A DNA stretch of 55,095 nt. It comes from Halieaceae bacterium. Its GTDB lineage: Bacteria; Pseudomonadota; Gammaproteobacteria; Pseudomonadales; Halieaceae. Each line of letters begins with the position of its first letter. Within the stretch, counting starts at the first letter, position 1. A program made the translations under genes and the position numbers. The notes beneath the pieces were generated by a model. The model ran no database searches, had not been told where the DNA came from, and saw only the letters and a program-made list of their open reading frames with translations. The stretch covers positions 1-55,095 of the forward strand of contig JANQLM010000079.1 in the NCBI GenBank assembly GCA_028280635.1, in the 5' to 3' direction. Below, piece after piece: positions 24,942 through 32,487 of the stretch.

Positions 24942-26029
24942 GTGCCGAACAGGCCCTGGTCCAGTTTCTGGTGAGCCTCGCCGGGCTGGTCGAAGTCGCT
25001 GATGTGGTGGGCACCGTTGAGCTCGGCGTGATACTCGCCGGCGCGGGCGCGCTCGTCGTAAAACTGGCCATACCAGCGCCGCACCAGCTTGAAGGGGCCG
25101 TCTTTCTTCAACTGCATGATGCGGATCGCCGGCCGCTTGTGGCGCCAGACATCAAAGTCCGCGGCGAAGGCGTGCAGCGCGCCGGCCTGGATTTCCCGGG
25201 CGGCGGCAATATCTTCCTCGCTGTGCGGCACCTGAGTGGCGCGAGCCAGGGCACCGTGCCAGACCTTGGTAAGACCATCGTCCACTGGCGTATTGGCAAT
25301 CAATTCGAAGGTCAGTACTTCGCCGAACTCCTGCTTGGACAGCAGCAGGCCGGGCCCCGTATACCAGGTGGTGGTGGCCAGGTAGGCCTGGTAGCTGTGG
25401 TGATAACCGCCCTGGCGCTGTATCACCACGTGGTCGGCAAACTCGTTTTCAAAGTACTCACAGGGCGCGCCGTGGGTCGGCCCCAGGTGCTGGGCGTCGG
25501 CCATGTTGTCGATGATCTCCTGACCGTGGATGGCGATTTCTCCCAGGTGGTCGAGGTTCCAGTGAACCCAGTGCGGGTCGTCCCACTCGGACAGGAAGGG
25601 CGGCTCAAACAGCGGCTCACCGCCCTCCGGGTCGTACCACATCATCACGCAGCCCATCACGTCGCGCACCTCGTAGGATTGGATAGCGCCGGATTTCGGA
25701 CAGGGCCCGTCGTGGTAAGGAATATCGTCCAGTTGGCCATCGGGTCCGTAGCGCCAGCCGTGATAAGGGCAGCGAATGGAGTCTCCCTCGATCTGCTTGC
25801 CGTCGGAAACGATCACCGCGCTTTTGCTGGCCGTGAGGTGGGTACCCATATGGGCGCAGTAGGCATCCAGCATCACCGGACGGCCGCTCTCGCCCCGGTA
25901 GAGGGCGAAGTCCTGGCCGAAGAAGCGCACAGCCATGGGGCCTTCATCGAGCTCGGTACTCTCCGCAACGATAAACCAGCCGCGGGGAAAAGTGTGGGGT
26001 CCTAGCTTGTAATCTGCGGCCTGCGCCAT
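24938..26029 (-). CDS. Rieske non-heme iron oxygenase, KshA-like
   Basis: 363 aa. The Rieske 2Fe-2S ligands are CAH (Cys58, His60) and CPYH (Cys87, His90). The mononuclear iron site is NMADAQHLGPTH (Asp178, His181, His186). Length and motif spacing resemble the oxygenase component of 3-ketosteroid 9-alpha-hydroxylase and related monooxygenases. It would need a separate reductase, which is not encoded nearby. Coupled to two MaoC-type hydratase genes, it suggests breakdown of a steroid or similar polycyclic acid; the exact substrate is inference. Confidence 0.85.
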   Translation of the reverse strand: MAQAADYKLGPHTFPRGWFIVAESTELDEGPMAVRFFGQDFALYRGESGRPVMLDAYCAHMGTHLTASKSAVIVSDGKQIEGDSIRCPYHGWRYGPDGQLDDIPYHDGPCPKSGAIQSYEVRDVMGCVMMWYDPEGGEPLFEPPFLSEWDDPHWVHWNLDHLGEIAIHGQEIIDNMADAQHLGPTHGAPCEYFENEFADHVVIQRQGGYHHSYQAYLATTTWYTGPGLLLSKQEFGEVLTFELIANTPVDDGLTKVWHGALARATQVPHSEEDIAAAREIQAGALHAFAADFDVWRHKRPAIRIMQLKKDGPFKLVRRWYGQFYDERARAGEYHAELNGAHHISDFDQPGEAHQKLDQGLFGT

Positions 26030-26165
26030 GCTGCGCCTCCGGGTGTTCGCGTTTTCGCCTATTATCCTGCCGCCGCCCCGGCGCGACCAAACAGGCGGGT
26101 GTCCATAACTAAACCAGTGCGCGAAGTCGCAGCGCCCGCTTGCGGTGAATCAAGAATCCGCTGCC

Positions 26166-26648
26166 TCAATCCCGGAAGTTGTTGAACTGCAGCGGCAGGT
26201 CCAGTTCCATCTCCCGCAGCAGCGCGATCACCTGCTGCAGGTCGTCGCGCTTCTTACCCGTCACCCTCACCTGATCCCCCTGAATCTGGGCCTGCACTTT
26301 CATCTTGGTATCCTTGATCGCCTTTACGATCTTCTTGCAGGTATCACTGTCGATTCCGTGCCGCAGGGTGACCGACTGTTTGACCTGCTTGCCGGAGGTG
26401 ACGGCGTCGCCCACCTCCATCGCCTTGGGGTCGATTTCGCACTTGATCAGCGCACTGCGCAGCATGTCCTGCATCTGCTCCACCTGAAACTCCGCCTCTG
26501 CGATGATGGTCACGGACCGCTCCTCACGTTCGAAGCTGGCATCCACACCCTTGAAGTCAAAACGGTTGGCGACAATACGCCCCGCCTGATCCACGGCATT
26601 GGTCAACTGGTGCACGTCCACTTCAGACACCACGTCAAAACTCGGCAT
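26166..26648 (-). CDS. YajQ-family nucleotide-binding protein
   Basis: 160 aa from ATG 26648, matching the usual N-terminus [11 protein letters not shown]. The two-domain fold is recognisable from RFDFKG near residue 30 and the C-terminal [15 protein letters not shown] segment. Members bind nucleotides or nucleic acids, and Xanthomonas and Pseudomonas homologues bind c-di-GMP; in this genome the role is not shown. It is divergent from panE with 76 nt between starts. Confidence 0.93.
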   Translation of the reverse strand: MPSFDVVSEVDVHQLTNAVDQAGRIVANRFDFKGVDASFEREERSVTIIAEAEFQVEQMQDMLRSALIKCEIDPKAMEVGDAVTSGKQVKQSVTLRHGIDSDTCKKIVKAIKDTKMKVQAQIQGDQVRVTGKKRDDLQQVIALLREMELDLPLQFNNFRD

Positions 26649-26724
26649 GAGCCCTTCTCCCGGCATTGCAAATGAGCCCGGAATCATAGCACCCTTGCAG
26701 CCCCACAGCCTCTGGGGACAAGGG

Positions 26725-27615
26725 ATGATCCAGCGTTGGCACATTCTCGGGGCGGGCGCCATGGGCCGCCTGTTCGCCTGCAAGCTGCTCAGGCTCGGCC
26801 TTGAGCCGGTACTGCTGATGCGCGCGGGAAGCAGCCGCCGGGAAACGCTGGCGTTGCGTTTCGACGGGCGTGAAGAAGCCTACCATTGCGATGCTATTGG
26901 CCTGCCCGAGTTACAGGCGTCGAGCATTGAAGGCCTGCTGGTCACTACCAAGGCTAACCACGCGCTAGCCGCCGTGCAGTCCTGCCGGGCGGCAATCACC
27001 CCGGGTGCACCGGTCATACTCCTGCACAATGGCATGGGCGTGCTGGAGGCGCTGGCCGGTTCCGGGCTGCACCTGCTGGCGGGCACCACCACCGAGGGTG
27101 CCTACCTGGACGCCACCACGCTGGTGCATGCGGGTCTGGGCGAGACTGTCATTGGACGGGAAGGCGACAGCGCGCCGCAATGGTTCAAGCCCTTTTCAGA
27201 GAGCGCCGAGCGCATCAGTTGGACCAGCGAGATCGACAACGCCCTGTGGAAGAAGCTGTTGATCAACTGCGCCATCAATCCGCTGACCGCCCTGCACCGC
27301 TGCCGCAACGGCACCCTGGTGGACAACCCGGTCCTGCGTGCGGAAATGGAGTTGTTGTGTGAAGAACTCGCGGCGGTCAGCGCGGCCCGCGGCAACGCGC
27401 GCGGCGCCAGTTGCGCGCTGGACTGGGCGCTGTCCGTGGTACAGCGTACGGCGGCCAACCAGTCCTCGATGCTGCAGGACGTCCTGCAGGGTCGCGAGAC
27501 CGAAATCCGCTACATCACCGGCTACCTGGTGGCGGAAGCAAAACGCCTGGGCGTCCCCTGCCCGCGCAACGAAGCCCTGCTGCGGCAGCTTGACTCGGCT
27601 GCGGCGTCCCACTAG
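26725..27615 (+). CDS. panE: 2-dehydropantoate 2-reductase
   Basis: 296 aa from ATG 26725. The N-terminal [13 protein letters not shown] is the NADPH-binding Rossmann motif of ketopantoate reductases; [16 protein letters not shown] contains the conserved Lys and Asn of the active site. It converts 2-dehydropantoate to pantoate for pantothenate and CoA synthesis. A role for a related 2-hydroxyacid reductase cannot be excluded. The cobalamin riboswitch follows directly after the stop. Confidence 0.85.
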   Translation: MIQRWHILGAGAMGRLFACKLLRLGLEPVLLMRAGSSRRETLALRFDGREEAYHCDAIGLPELQASSIEGLLVTTKANHALAAVQSCRAAITPGAPVILLHNGMGVLEALAGSGLHLLAGTTTEGAYLDATTLVHAGLGETVIGREGDSAPQWFKPFSESAERISWTSEIDNALWKKLLINCAINPLTALHRCRNGTLVDNPVLRAEMELLCEELAAVSAARGNARGASCALDWALSVVQRTAANQSSMLQDVLQGRETEIRYITGYLVAEAKRLGVPCPRNEALLRQLDSAAASH

Positions 27616-27629
27616 TGTACAGCCGCTGA

Positions 27630-27775
27630 TCCGGTTTCCGGTCCTGCGAAACAGGCCGGAATTAAATGGGAAGCAGGTGAAAATCCTGCGCTGCCCCCGC
27701 AACGGTAAGTGCGCCCAAGCCAAACGCACAAGCCCGATACCAGCCCTTCAGTGAACACGATGACGCGGAGGGCTT
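27630..27775 (+). promoter_or_regulatory. Cobalamin riboswitch, compact form
   Basis: Conserved core in order: GGGAAGCAGGTGAAAATCCTGCGCTGCCCCCGCAACGGTAAG-type block (27668-27719) followed by a short stem GTGCG/CGCAC and the B12 box AAGCCCGATACCAGCC (27730-27745). The region between core and B12 box is short, lacking the extra arm seen in many btuB riboswitches. It lies ~100 nt before btuB and should repress the locus when cobalamin is abundant. Edges are approximate. Confidence 0.93.
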
Positions 27776-27804
27776 CATCAGTGGTCTTGCTTGCATGCCC
27801 CGCA

Positions 27805-27871
27805 CTCGCCCCTGGGCGAGAACGCCATCTTGTATGCCACGAACCCCTCCCCAAGCTAACGACGATTGGGG
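27805..27871 (+). promoter_or_regulatory. Riboswitch expression platform hairpins, one masking the btuB ribosome site
   Basis: Two hairpins follow the aptamer: CTCGCC/GGCGAG (27805-27820, tetraloop) and CCCCAA/TTGGGG (27849-27871, 11-nt loop). The 3' arm of the second is the GGGG(A) ribosome site of btuB, ending 5 nt before ATG 27877. No T-run follows either stem, so control is probably on translation and not by termination. Confidence 0.7.
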
Positions 27872-27876
27872 ATCCC

Positions 27877-29805
27877 ATGAAAACACGTACTATCCGCAAT
27901 ACCCTGCTGCTGTGCGCAGCGGGAGCCACCCTGCTTCCGGCCTACGCCTCTGCCCGGGAAGACACTCTTGAAACCGTTGTGGTGCGCGCCGCGCGCGAGC
28001 CGATTGAGGCGGCCAGTTCCGGCAGCGCCGTCACCGTACTCGACGAGGACTACCTCGATCAGCGCCAGACCGCGGCGCTGTCGGAAATCCTGCGCGCCGT
28101 GCCGGGCGCCGCGGTCAGCCGCTCAGGCCCAATGGGCGCCCAGGCACAGCTGCGCCTGCGCGGTGCCGAGGCCAACCACACCCTGGTGTTTATCGACGGT
28201 GTGCGCGCCAACGACCCGGCCCAGAACGGCGAGTTCAACTTCGCCCATCTGCTGAACGCTGATATCGAGGCAGTAGAAGTGATTCGCGGCCCGCAGAGCG
28301 CCCTGTGGGGCAGTGACGCCGTGGCCGGCGTGATCAACATCCGCACACGACGCGGCGGCGAAGGCCTGGGCGGCAGTGTCTTTGCCGAAGGTGGCGAGAA
28401 CGGCTGGCAGAACCTTGGCGCCAATGCCCGGTACGGCAACGAGCGGTTGCGCGGCGCTATCGGTATCGCCAGCGTCGAGACCGATGGCGACAATATTTCA
28501 CGCCAGGGTGGCGAGGACGACGGCTATGAGAACACCACACTCAGCGGCACCTTCGACTGGACTGCCACCGACACCCTTTCCTTCGACGGCAGTCTGCGCT
28601 ACGTCGATGCCACCAACGACTTTGACGAGACCGATTTCAGCACCGGTCTGCCGGCAGACAGTAACAGCGAAAACGAGGTAGAGCAGCTCTACGGCCGGCT
28701 AGGCGCCACCCTGAGCACCCTGGACGGCCGCTGGCGCCACAGTGCCAGTATCTCGCTGACCGATACCGACAACGAGAACCGAGGGGAATTCAGTCGTTCC
28801 GAAAGCCAGGGTGAAGTTGTCGTGTACACCCTGCAAACCAGCTTCGACCTGACAGAAGGGCACACCTTGACTGCTGCCTACGAGCGTTGGGAGGAAGACT
28901 TCAAACAGCGCGGTGTGGCCACCGATTTCGGCGACCCCAACCGCGACGAAGACATCGACACCAACTCCTTTATTATCGAATACCGCGGCCAGCTCACCGA
29001 TTCCCTGTCGGTATTGGCCAGCGCCCGCAACGACGACAACAGCGACTTCGATGACAAGACCACTGGGCGTCTCAGCGCTGCCTGGCAGGTGGCAGACGCC
29101 ACCACCCTGCGCGGCGCCTGGGGTACCGGGATCAAGAACCCGACCTTTACCGAGCGCTTCGGCTTCTTCACCAACTTTGTCGGCAACCCAGACCTGAAAC
29201 CGGAAGAATCCGAGGGCTGGGAGATTGGTATCGACCAGCGCCTGCTGGACGACCGCCTGCAGATATCCGCCACCTGGTTCGATGAGGAACTGGAGGACGA
29301 GATCGACGGGTTCTTTTTCGACCCCAACATCGGCGAGTTTGGGGATTTCACCGCGGTCAATGAAGACGGCAGCAGCGAGCGGGAAGGCCTGGAACTGTCG
29401 GCGAGCTGGCTGCTGCTGGAGGGACTCAGCCTCAACGCGGCCTACACCTGGCTGGACAGCAGCGACCCGGACGGCAGCGATGAGATTCGCCGCGCCGAGC
29501 ATATCGCCAGCGCCAACCTGAACTGGGACTTCTTTGCCGGCCGCGGCAACCTCAACCTGCAGGTGGATTACAACGGCGAGCAGGATGACTTCTTCTTCCC
29601 GCCCACCCCGCCATTCGACGCGCAGCGGGTAGAACTCGATAGCTTCACCCTGGTGACGCTGGCAGGCAGCTACCAGTTGCTGAACAACCTGGAGCTGTAC
29701 GCCCGGATCGAAAACGCCACCGACGAAGACTATGAAGAAGTGCTCGGCTTCGTCGCCCCTGGGCGCACCGCCATCGCCGGCGTGCGCTACAGCTTCGGTC
29801 GCTGA
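27877..29805 (+). CDS. btuB: Vitamin B12 TonB-dependent receptor
   Basis: 642 aa from ATG 27877, in line with E. coli BtuB (614 aa). Signal peptide ends near AYASA (residue 26), the TonB-box-like DTLETVVVRA follows, and the plug contains VEVIRGPQSALWGSDAVAGVINI, characteristic of the BtuB/CirA subgroup. The placement behind a cobalamin riboswitch makes cobalamin the expected ligand. The following membrane-protein gene starts 1 nt after the stop, forming a continuous operon through ~31249 or further. Confidence 0.95.
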   Translation: MKTRTIRNTLLLCAAGATLLPAYASAREDTLETVVVRAAREPIEAASSGSAVTVLDEDYLDQRQTAALSEILRAVPGAAVSRSGPMGAQAQLRLRGAEANHTLVFIDGVRANDPAQNGEFNFAHLLNADIEAVEVIRGPQSALWGSDAVAGVINIRTRRGGEGLGGSVFAEGGENGWQNLGANARYGNERLRGAIGIASVETDGDNISRQGGEDDGYENTTLSGTFDWTATDTLSFDGSLRYVDATNDFDETDFSTGLPADSNSENEVEQLYGRLGATLSTLDGRWRHSASISLTDTDNENRGEFSRSESQGEVVVYTLQTSFDLTEGHTLTAAYERWEEDFKQRGVATDFGDPNRDEDIDTNSFIIEYRGQLTDSLSVLASARNDDNSDFDDKTTGRLSAAWQVADATTLRGAWGTGIKNPTFTERFGFFTNFVGNPDLKPEESEGWEIGIDQRLLDDRLQISATWFDEELEDEIDGFFFDPNIGEFGDFTAVNEDGSSEREGLELSASWLLLEGLSLNAAYTWLDSSDPDGSDEIRRAEHIASANLNWDFFAGRGNLNLQVDYNGEQDDFFFPPTPPFDAQRVELDSFTLVTLAGSYQLLNNLELYARIENATDEDYEEVLGFVAPGRTAIAGVRYSFGR

Positions 29806-29806
29806 T

Positions 29807-30337
29807 ATGAGCTCACCTGCCTTTCGACTGCGCGAAGACCACCTGGTCTTCGCGCTGATCCTTGTCGCTGCCGCCCTGCGACTGGCACCACACCCCGACA
29901 ATATTGCGCCGATAGGTGCCCTGGCGCTGTTCTCCGGCGCCTACCTCAACCGCCAGGTACAGTGGCTGGTACCACTGGGCGCCCTGTTCCTGGGTGACGT
30001 GGTGAACGGGCTCTACCACGTCACGGTGATGGTCTTTGTCTACCTGGGTTTTGCCGCCAGCACCGCGGTAGGCCGCAGCCTGCTGCACCGGCGGGATCGG
30101 CTACCGCGTATCGTGCTGGCCACCTTGTTCGGGGCACTGGCATTCTGGTTGGTTTCCAATCTGGGCAGTTGGCTGGCGTTCCGCCCACTGACAGCCGCTG
30201 GGCTGGCCCAGTGTTACCTGGACGCTATCCCCTACCTGCTGCGCAGCCTGGCCGGTGATGCACTCTACGTCGTACTGCTGTTCGGCGGCTACCGTGTGCT
30301 GCGCAGGACCATGCAACCCCTGCCCGCCTCGGCCTGA
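29807..30337 (+). CDS. Small membrane protein, S-component-like (DUF6580 type), copy A
   Basis: 176 aa from ATG 29807. Hydrophobic throughout with five or six helices. Family-type signatures are PHPDNIAPIGALALFSGAYL, VSNLGSWL and AIPYLLRSLAGDALY, and one Cys (136) lies in a loop before the last helices. I recall this as the DUF6580 group, predicted transport proteins similar in size to S components of ECF transporters. Being inside a riboswitch-controlled btuB operon, it is a candidate inner-membrane cobalamin permease. A diverged paralogue of the same length lies two genes on. Confidence 0.75.
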   Translation: MSSPAFRLREDHLVFALILVAAALRLAPHPDNIAPIGALALFSGAYLNRQVQWLVPLGALFLGDVVNGLYHVTVMVFVYLGFAASTAVGRSLLHRRDRLPRIVLATLFGALAFWLVSNLGSWLAFRPLTAAGLAQCYLDAIPYLLRSLAGDALYVVLLFGGYRVLRRTMQPLPASA

Positions 30338-31249
30338 ATGCGCATTGTCTCGCTGCTGCCCAGCGCCACGGAAATCATCTGTGCGCTGGGCTTGCGCGAC
30401 CAGCTAGTGGGTGTGACCCACGAATGCGACTATCCCGACTCAGTGGCAGGGCTGCCGGTGGTGACTCACTCGCGTATACCGGCAGGCCTCAGTAGCGGAG
30501 AGATCGACGGTCTGGTACGCGAGCAGCTCACCGGCAACGACGCGCTCTACACGCTCGACATGCCGGTGCTGGAGACTCTGCGGCCGGACCTGATCGTTAC
30601 CCAGGCACTGTGCGATGTCTGCGCCGTGGCCGCCGATGAGGTAAACGCCGCCGCCTGCGCTTTGCCCGGCCAGCCCGAGGTCATCAACCTCGAACCCATG
30701 CGGCTGTCGGAAGTGCTGGATACGCTGGAGCGGGTCGCGGATGCTGCCGGTTGTGCTGCAAGAGGGCGCGTGGTCCGCGCCGGGCTGCAGGCGCGCATCG
30801 ACGAGGTGGCAGGCCGCAGCCAGGCACTGGACGAGCCACCGAGGGTGGCCATGCTGGAATGGATAGACCCCTTGTTCAACGCCGGCCACTGGACCCCGGA
30901 ACTGGTCTCCATCGCCGGTGGCCGGGAGTGTCTCGGCAATGCCTTTGCACCCTCGGAGACAGTGAGCTTCGAGCAGTTGCTGGCTTCGGAGCCGGAGGTG
31001 ATCGCGATCGCCCTCTGCGGTTTTGACATGACACGCAGCCTTCGGGACGTTCCGCTGCTGACCGAGCACCCTGGCTGGCGCGCACTGCCCGCGGTGCAGG
31101 CAGATCGGGTTTTCCTGCTGGACGGCAACGCCTACTTCAGCCGGCCTGGCCCTCGCCTGGTCGACAGTACGGAAATCCTCGCCCATGCCCTGCACCCCGG
31201 GCTCCACCCTCCCCATGCCGAACGCGCCAGGCGGCTGAGCCAGACCTAG
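30338..31249 (+). CDS. BtuF-fold cobalamin-binding protein without signal peptide
   Basis: 303 aa with the periplasmic-binding-protein fold of the BtuF/FepB clan (RIVSLLPSATEIICALGL at the very N-terminus; LRPDLIVTQALCDVCAV; AIALCGFDMTRS). The ATG directly follows the TGA of the preceding gene in the same frame, so no N-terminal extension or signal peptide is possible. The mature fold begins at residue 2. It must therefore work in the cytoplasm, unlike classical BtuF, probably receiving cobalamin or handing it to the adenosyltransferase. Confidence 0.85.
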   Translation: MRIVSLLPSATEIICALGLRDQLVGVTHECDYPDSVAGLPVVTHSRIPAGLSSGEIDGLVREQLTGNDALYTLDMPVLETLRPDLIVTQALCDVCAVAADEVNAAACALPGQPEVINLEPMRLSEVLDTLERVADAAGCAARGRVVRAGLQARIDEVAGRSQALDEPPRVAMLEWIDPLFNAGHWTPELVSIAGGRECLGNAFAPSETVSFEQLLASEPEVIAIALCGFDMTRSLRDVPLLTEHPGWRALPAVQADRVFLLDGNAYFSRPGPRLVDSTEILAHALHPGLHPPHAERARRLSQT

Positions 31250-31260
31250 TGATACGCCGA

Positions 31261-31288
31261 CAATAGGCTACACTTTCGTTTCCTATTG
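31261..31288. promoter_or_regulatory. Inverted repeat before membrane protein copy B
   Basis: CAATAGG (31261-31267) and CCTATTG (31282-31288), perfect 7-bp arms with 14 nt between, in the only sizeable gap (75 bp) of the cobalamin operon. It may be an operator or an RNA hairpin; no T-run follows. Confidence 0.4.
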
Positions 31289-31324
31289 ATGACGGTCTTG
31301 TGAAAAGGAGTGTGACAGGGGGGA

Positions 31325-31855
31325 ATGGGGCGAGCGGCGCGGTTTCGAGAGCATCACCTGGTGCTGTGCCTGCTGGTTGCCGCGGGTCTGCTGCGCCTGT
31401 GGCCCCATCCCGCGGCGATCGCCCCAATTGGAGCCATGGCACTGTTCAGCGGCGCCTACCTGCAGCGAGTCTGGCTGTGGCTGATACCACTGGTGGTCCT
31501 GCTGGTCATTGACTGGATGGATGGACGCGGGGTCGGCCTGGCCACTGCCGCTATTTATCTGGGCTTTGTCGGCATCGCGCTGTTGGGCCGTTGGCTGCTG
31601 AATGGGAATGACAGCAACCGCCGGATTGGCGCCGCGCTACCCGTGGCAGCATTCGCCTGCTGGTTGACGGCCACGCTGGCCGCTTTGCTCGCAACACCAC
31701 CCCTGACGTACCCGGCGCTGTGGCAGGCGGTGGCTGAGTCTTTCCCCACGCTGACCTGGCACCTGCTGGGTAACGGTCTGTACGCACTGCTGCTGTTTGG
31801 CAGCTACAAGCTGCTGCGGGAAGCCCCCTTCGTTTACTACACCCCCCAATCTTGA
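31325..31855 (+). CDS. Small membrane protein, S-component-like, diverged copy B
   Basis: 176 aa, clearly related to the gene at 29807: both share the FR-x2-HLV opening, LRL-x-PHP, IAPIGA-x-ALFSGAYL, YLGF and LLFG-x-Y-x2-LR. The middle and C-terminal parts have diverged; the VSNLGSWL block of copy A is TATLAALL here and the loop Cys is absent. Equal length and shared operon point to tandem duplication followed by specialisation, possibly the two halves of a heteromeric permease. The substrate is inferred only from context. The start has GGGGGGA immediately upstream. Confidence 0.72.
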   Translation: MGRAARFREHHLVLCLLVAAGLLRLWPHPAAIAPIGAMALFSGAYLQRVWLWLIPLVVLLVIDWMDGRGVGLATAAIYLGFVGIALLGRWLLNGNDSNRRIGAALPVAAFACWLTATLAALLATPPLTYPALWQAVAESFPTLTWHLLGNGLYALLLFGSYKLLREAPFVYYTPQS

Positions 31856-32487
31856 CGCTCACCCTGCTCACCATCGCCGCAGTTTCCGTGGCCGCCACCC
31901 TTGCCTGCGAACGCCGTCTCCCGGCACTGGAGTGGGTCTTCAAACCCCTGGCATCGGCCTGCTTTATAGGTGTGGCGCTGCACGGCGGCGCACTGGACAG
32001 CGATTTCGGGCGCTGGCTGCTGGCGGGCCTGGTGCTGTGCATGGCCGGTGACGTCTTCCTGATCGCCCGCCAGGACAAAGCTTTTCTGGCCGGGTTGGCG
32101 AGCTTCCTGCTCGGGCACCTGCTGTATGTGGTCGCTTTTCTGCAGCTTCCCCTGAACCTGACCGCCATGCTGGCGAGCCTGGTCCCGGCCATGGCGCTGG
32201 CGGTGTTCAGCCTGCGCTGGCTGTGGCCGCACCTGCCGGACAAGATGCAGGTAGCGGTGCTGGCCTATATCGGCGTGATCTGCAGCATGCTGCTGATGGC
32301 CGGCAGCACCTGGGGTTCCGGGCCCGGATTACCGGTACTCGTGGGGGCGTGGGGTTTTGCCATTTCAGACCTGGCGGTGGCCCGCAACCAGTTTGTGCAC
32401 CCTGGCTTCAGCAATCGCGTGTGGGGATTACCGCTGTATTTTGGCAGCCAGCTACTGCTTGCCTACAGCGTATCGTCCAGCGCCTGA
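31852..32487 (+). CDS. YhhN/TMEM86-family membrane protein
   Basis: 211 aa, about eight membrane helices, with the family pattern LLAGLVLCMAGDVFLIA and GFAISDLAVARNQF. Animal TMEM86 homologues are lysoplasmalogenases; bacterial YhhN proteins are mostly uncharacterised. Start TTG 31852 overlaps the previous stop as TTGA. The 3' end overlaps the convergent kinase gene by 25 nt. Confidence 0.82.
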   Translation: MTLTLLTIAAVSVAATLACERRLPALEWVFKPLASACFIGVALHGGALDSDFGRWLLAGLVLCMAGDVFLIARQDKAFLAGLASFLLGHLLYVVAFLQLPLNLTAMLASLVPAMALAVFSLRWLWPHLPDKMQVAVLAYIGVICSMLLMAGSTWGSGPGLPVLVGAWGFAISDLAVARNQFVHPGFSNRVWGLPLYFGSQLLLAYSVSSSA

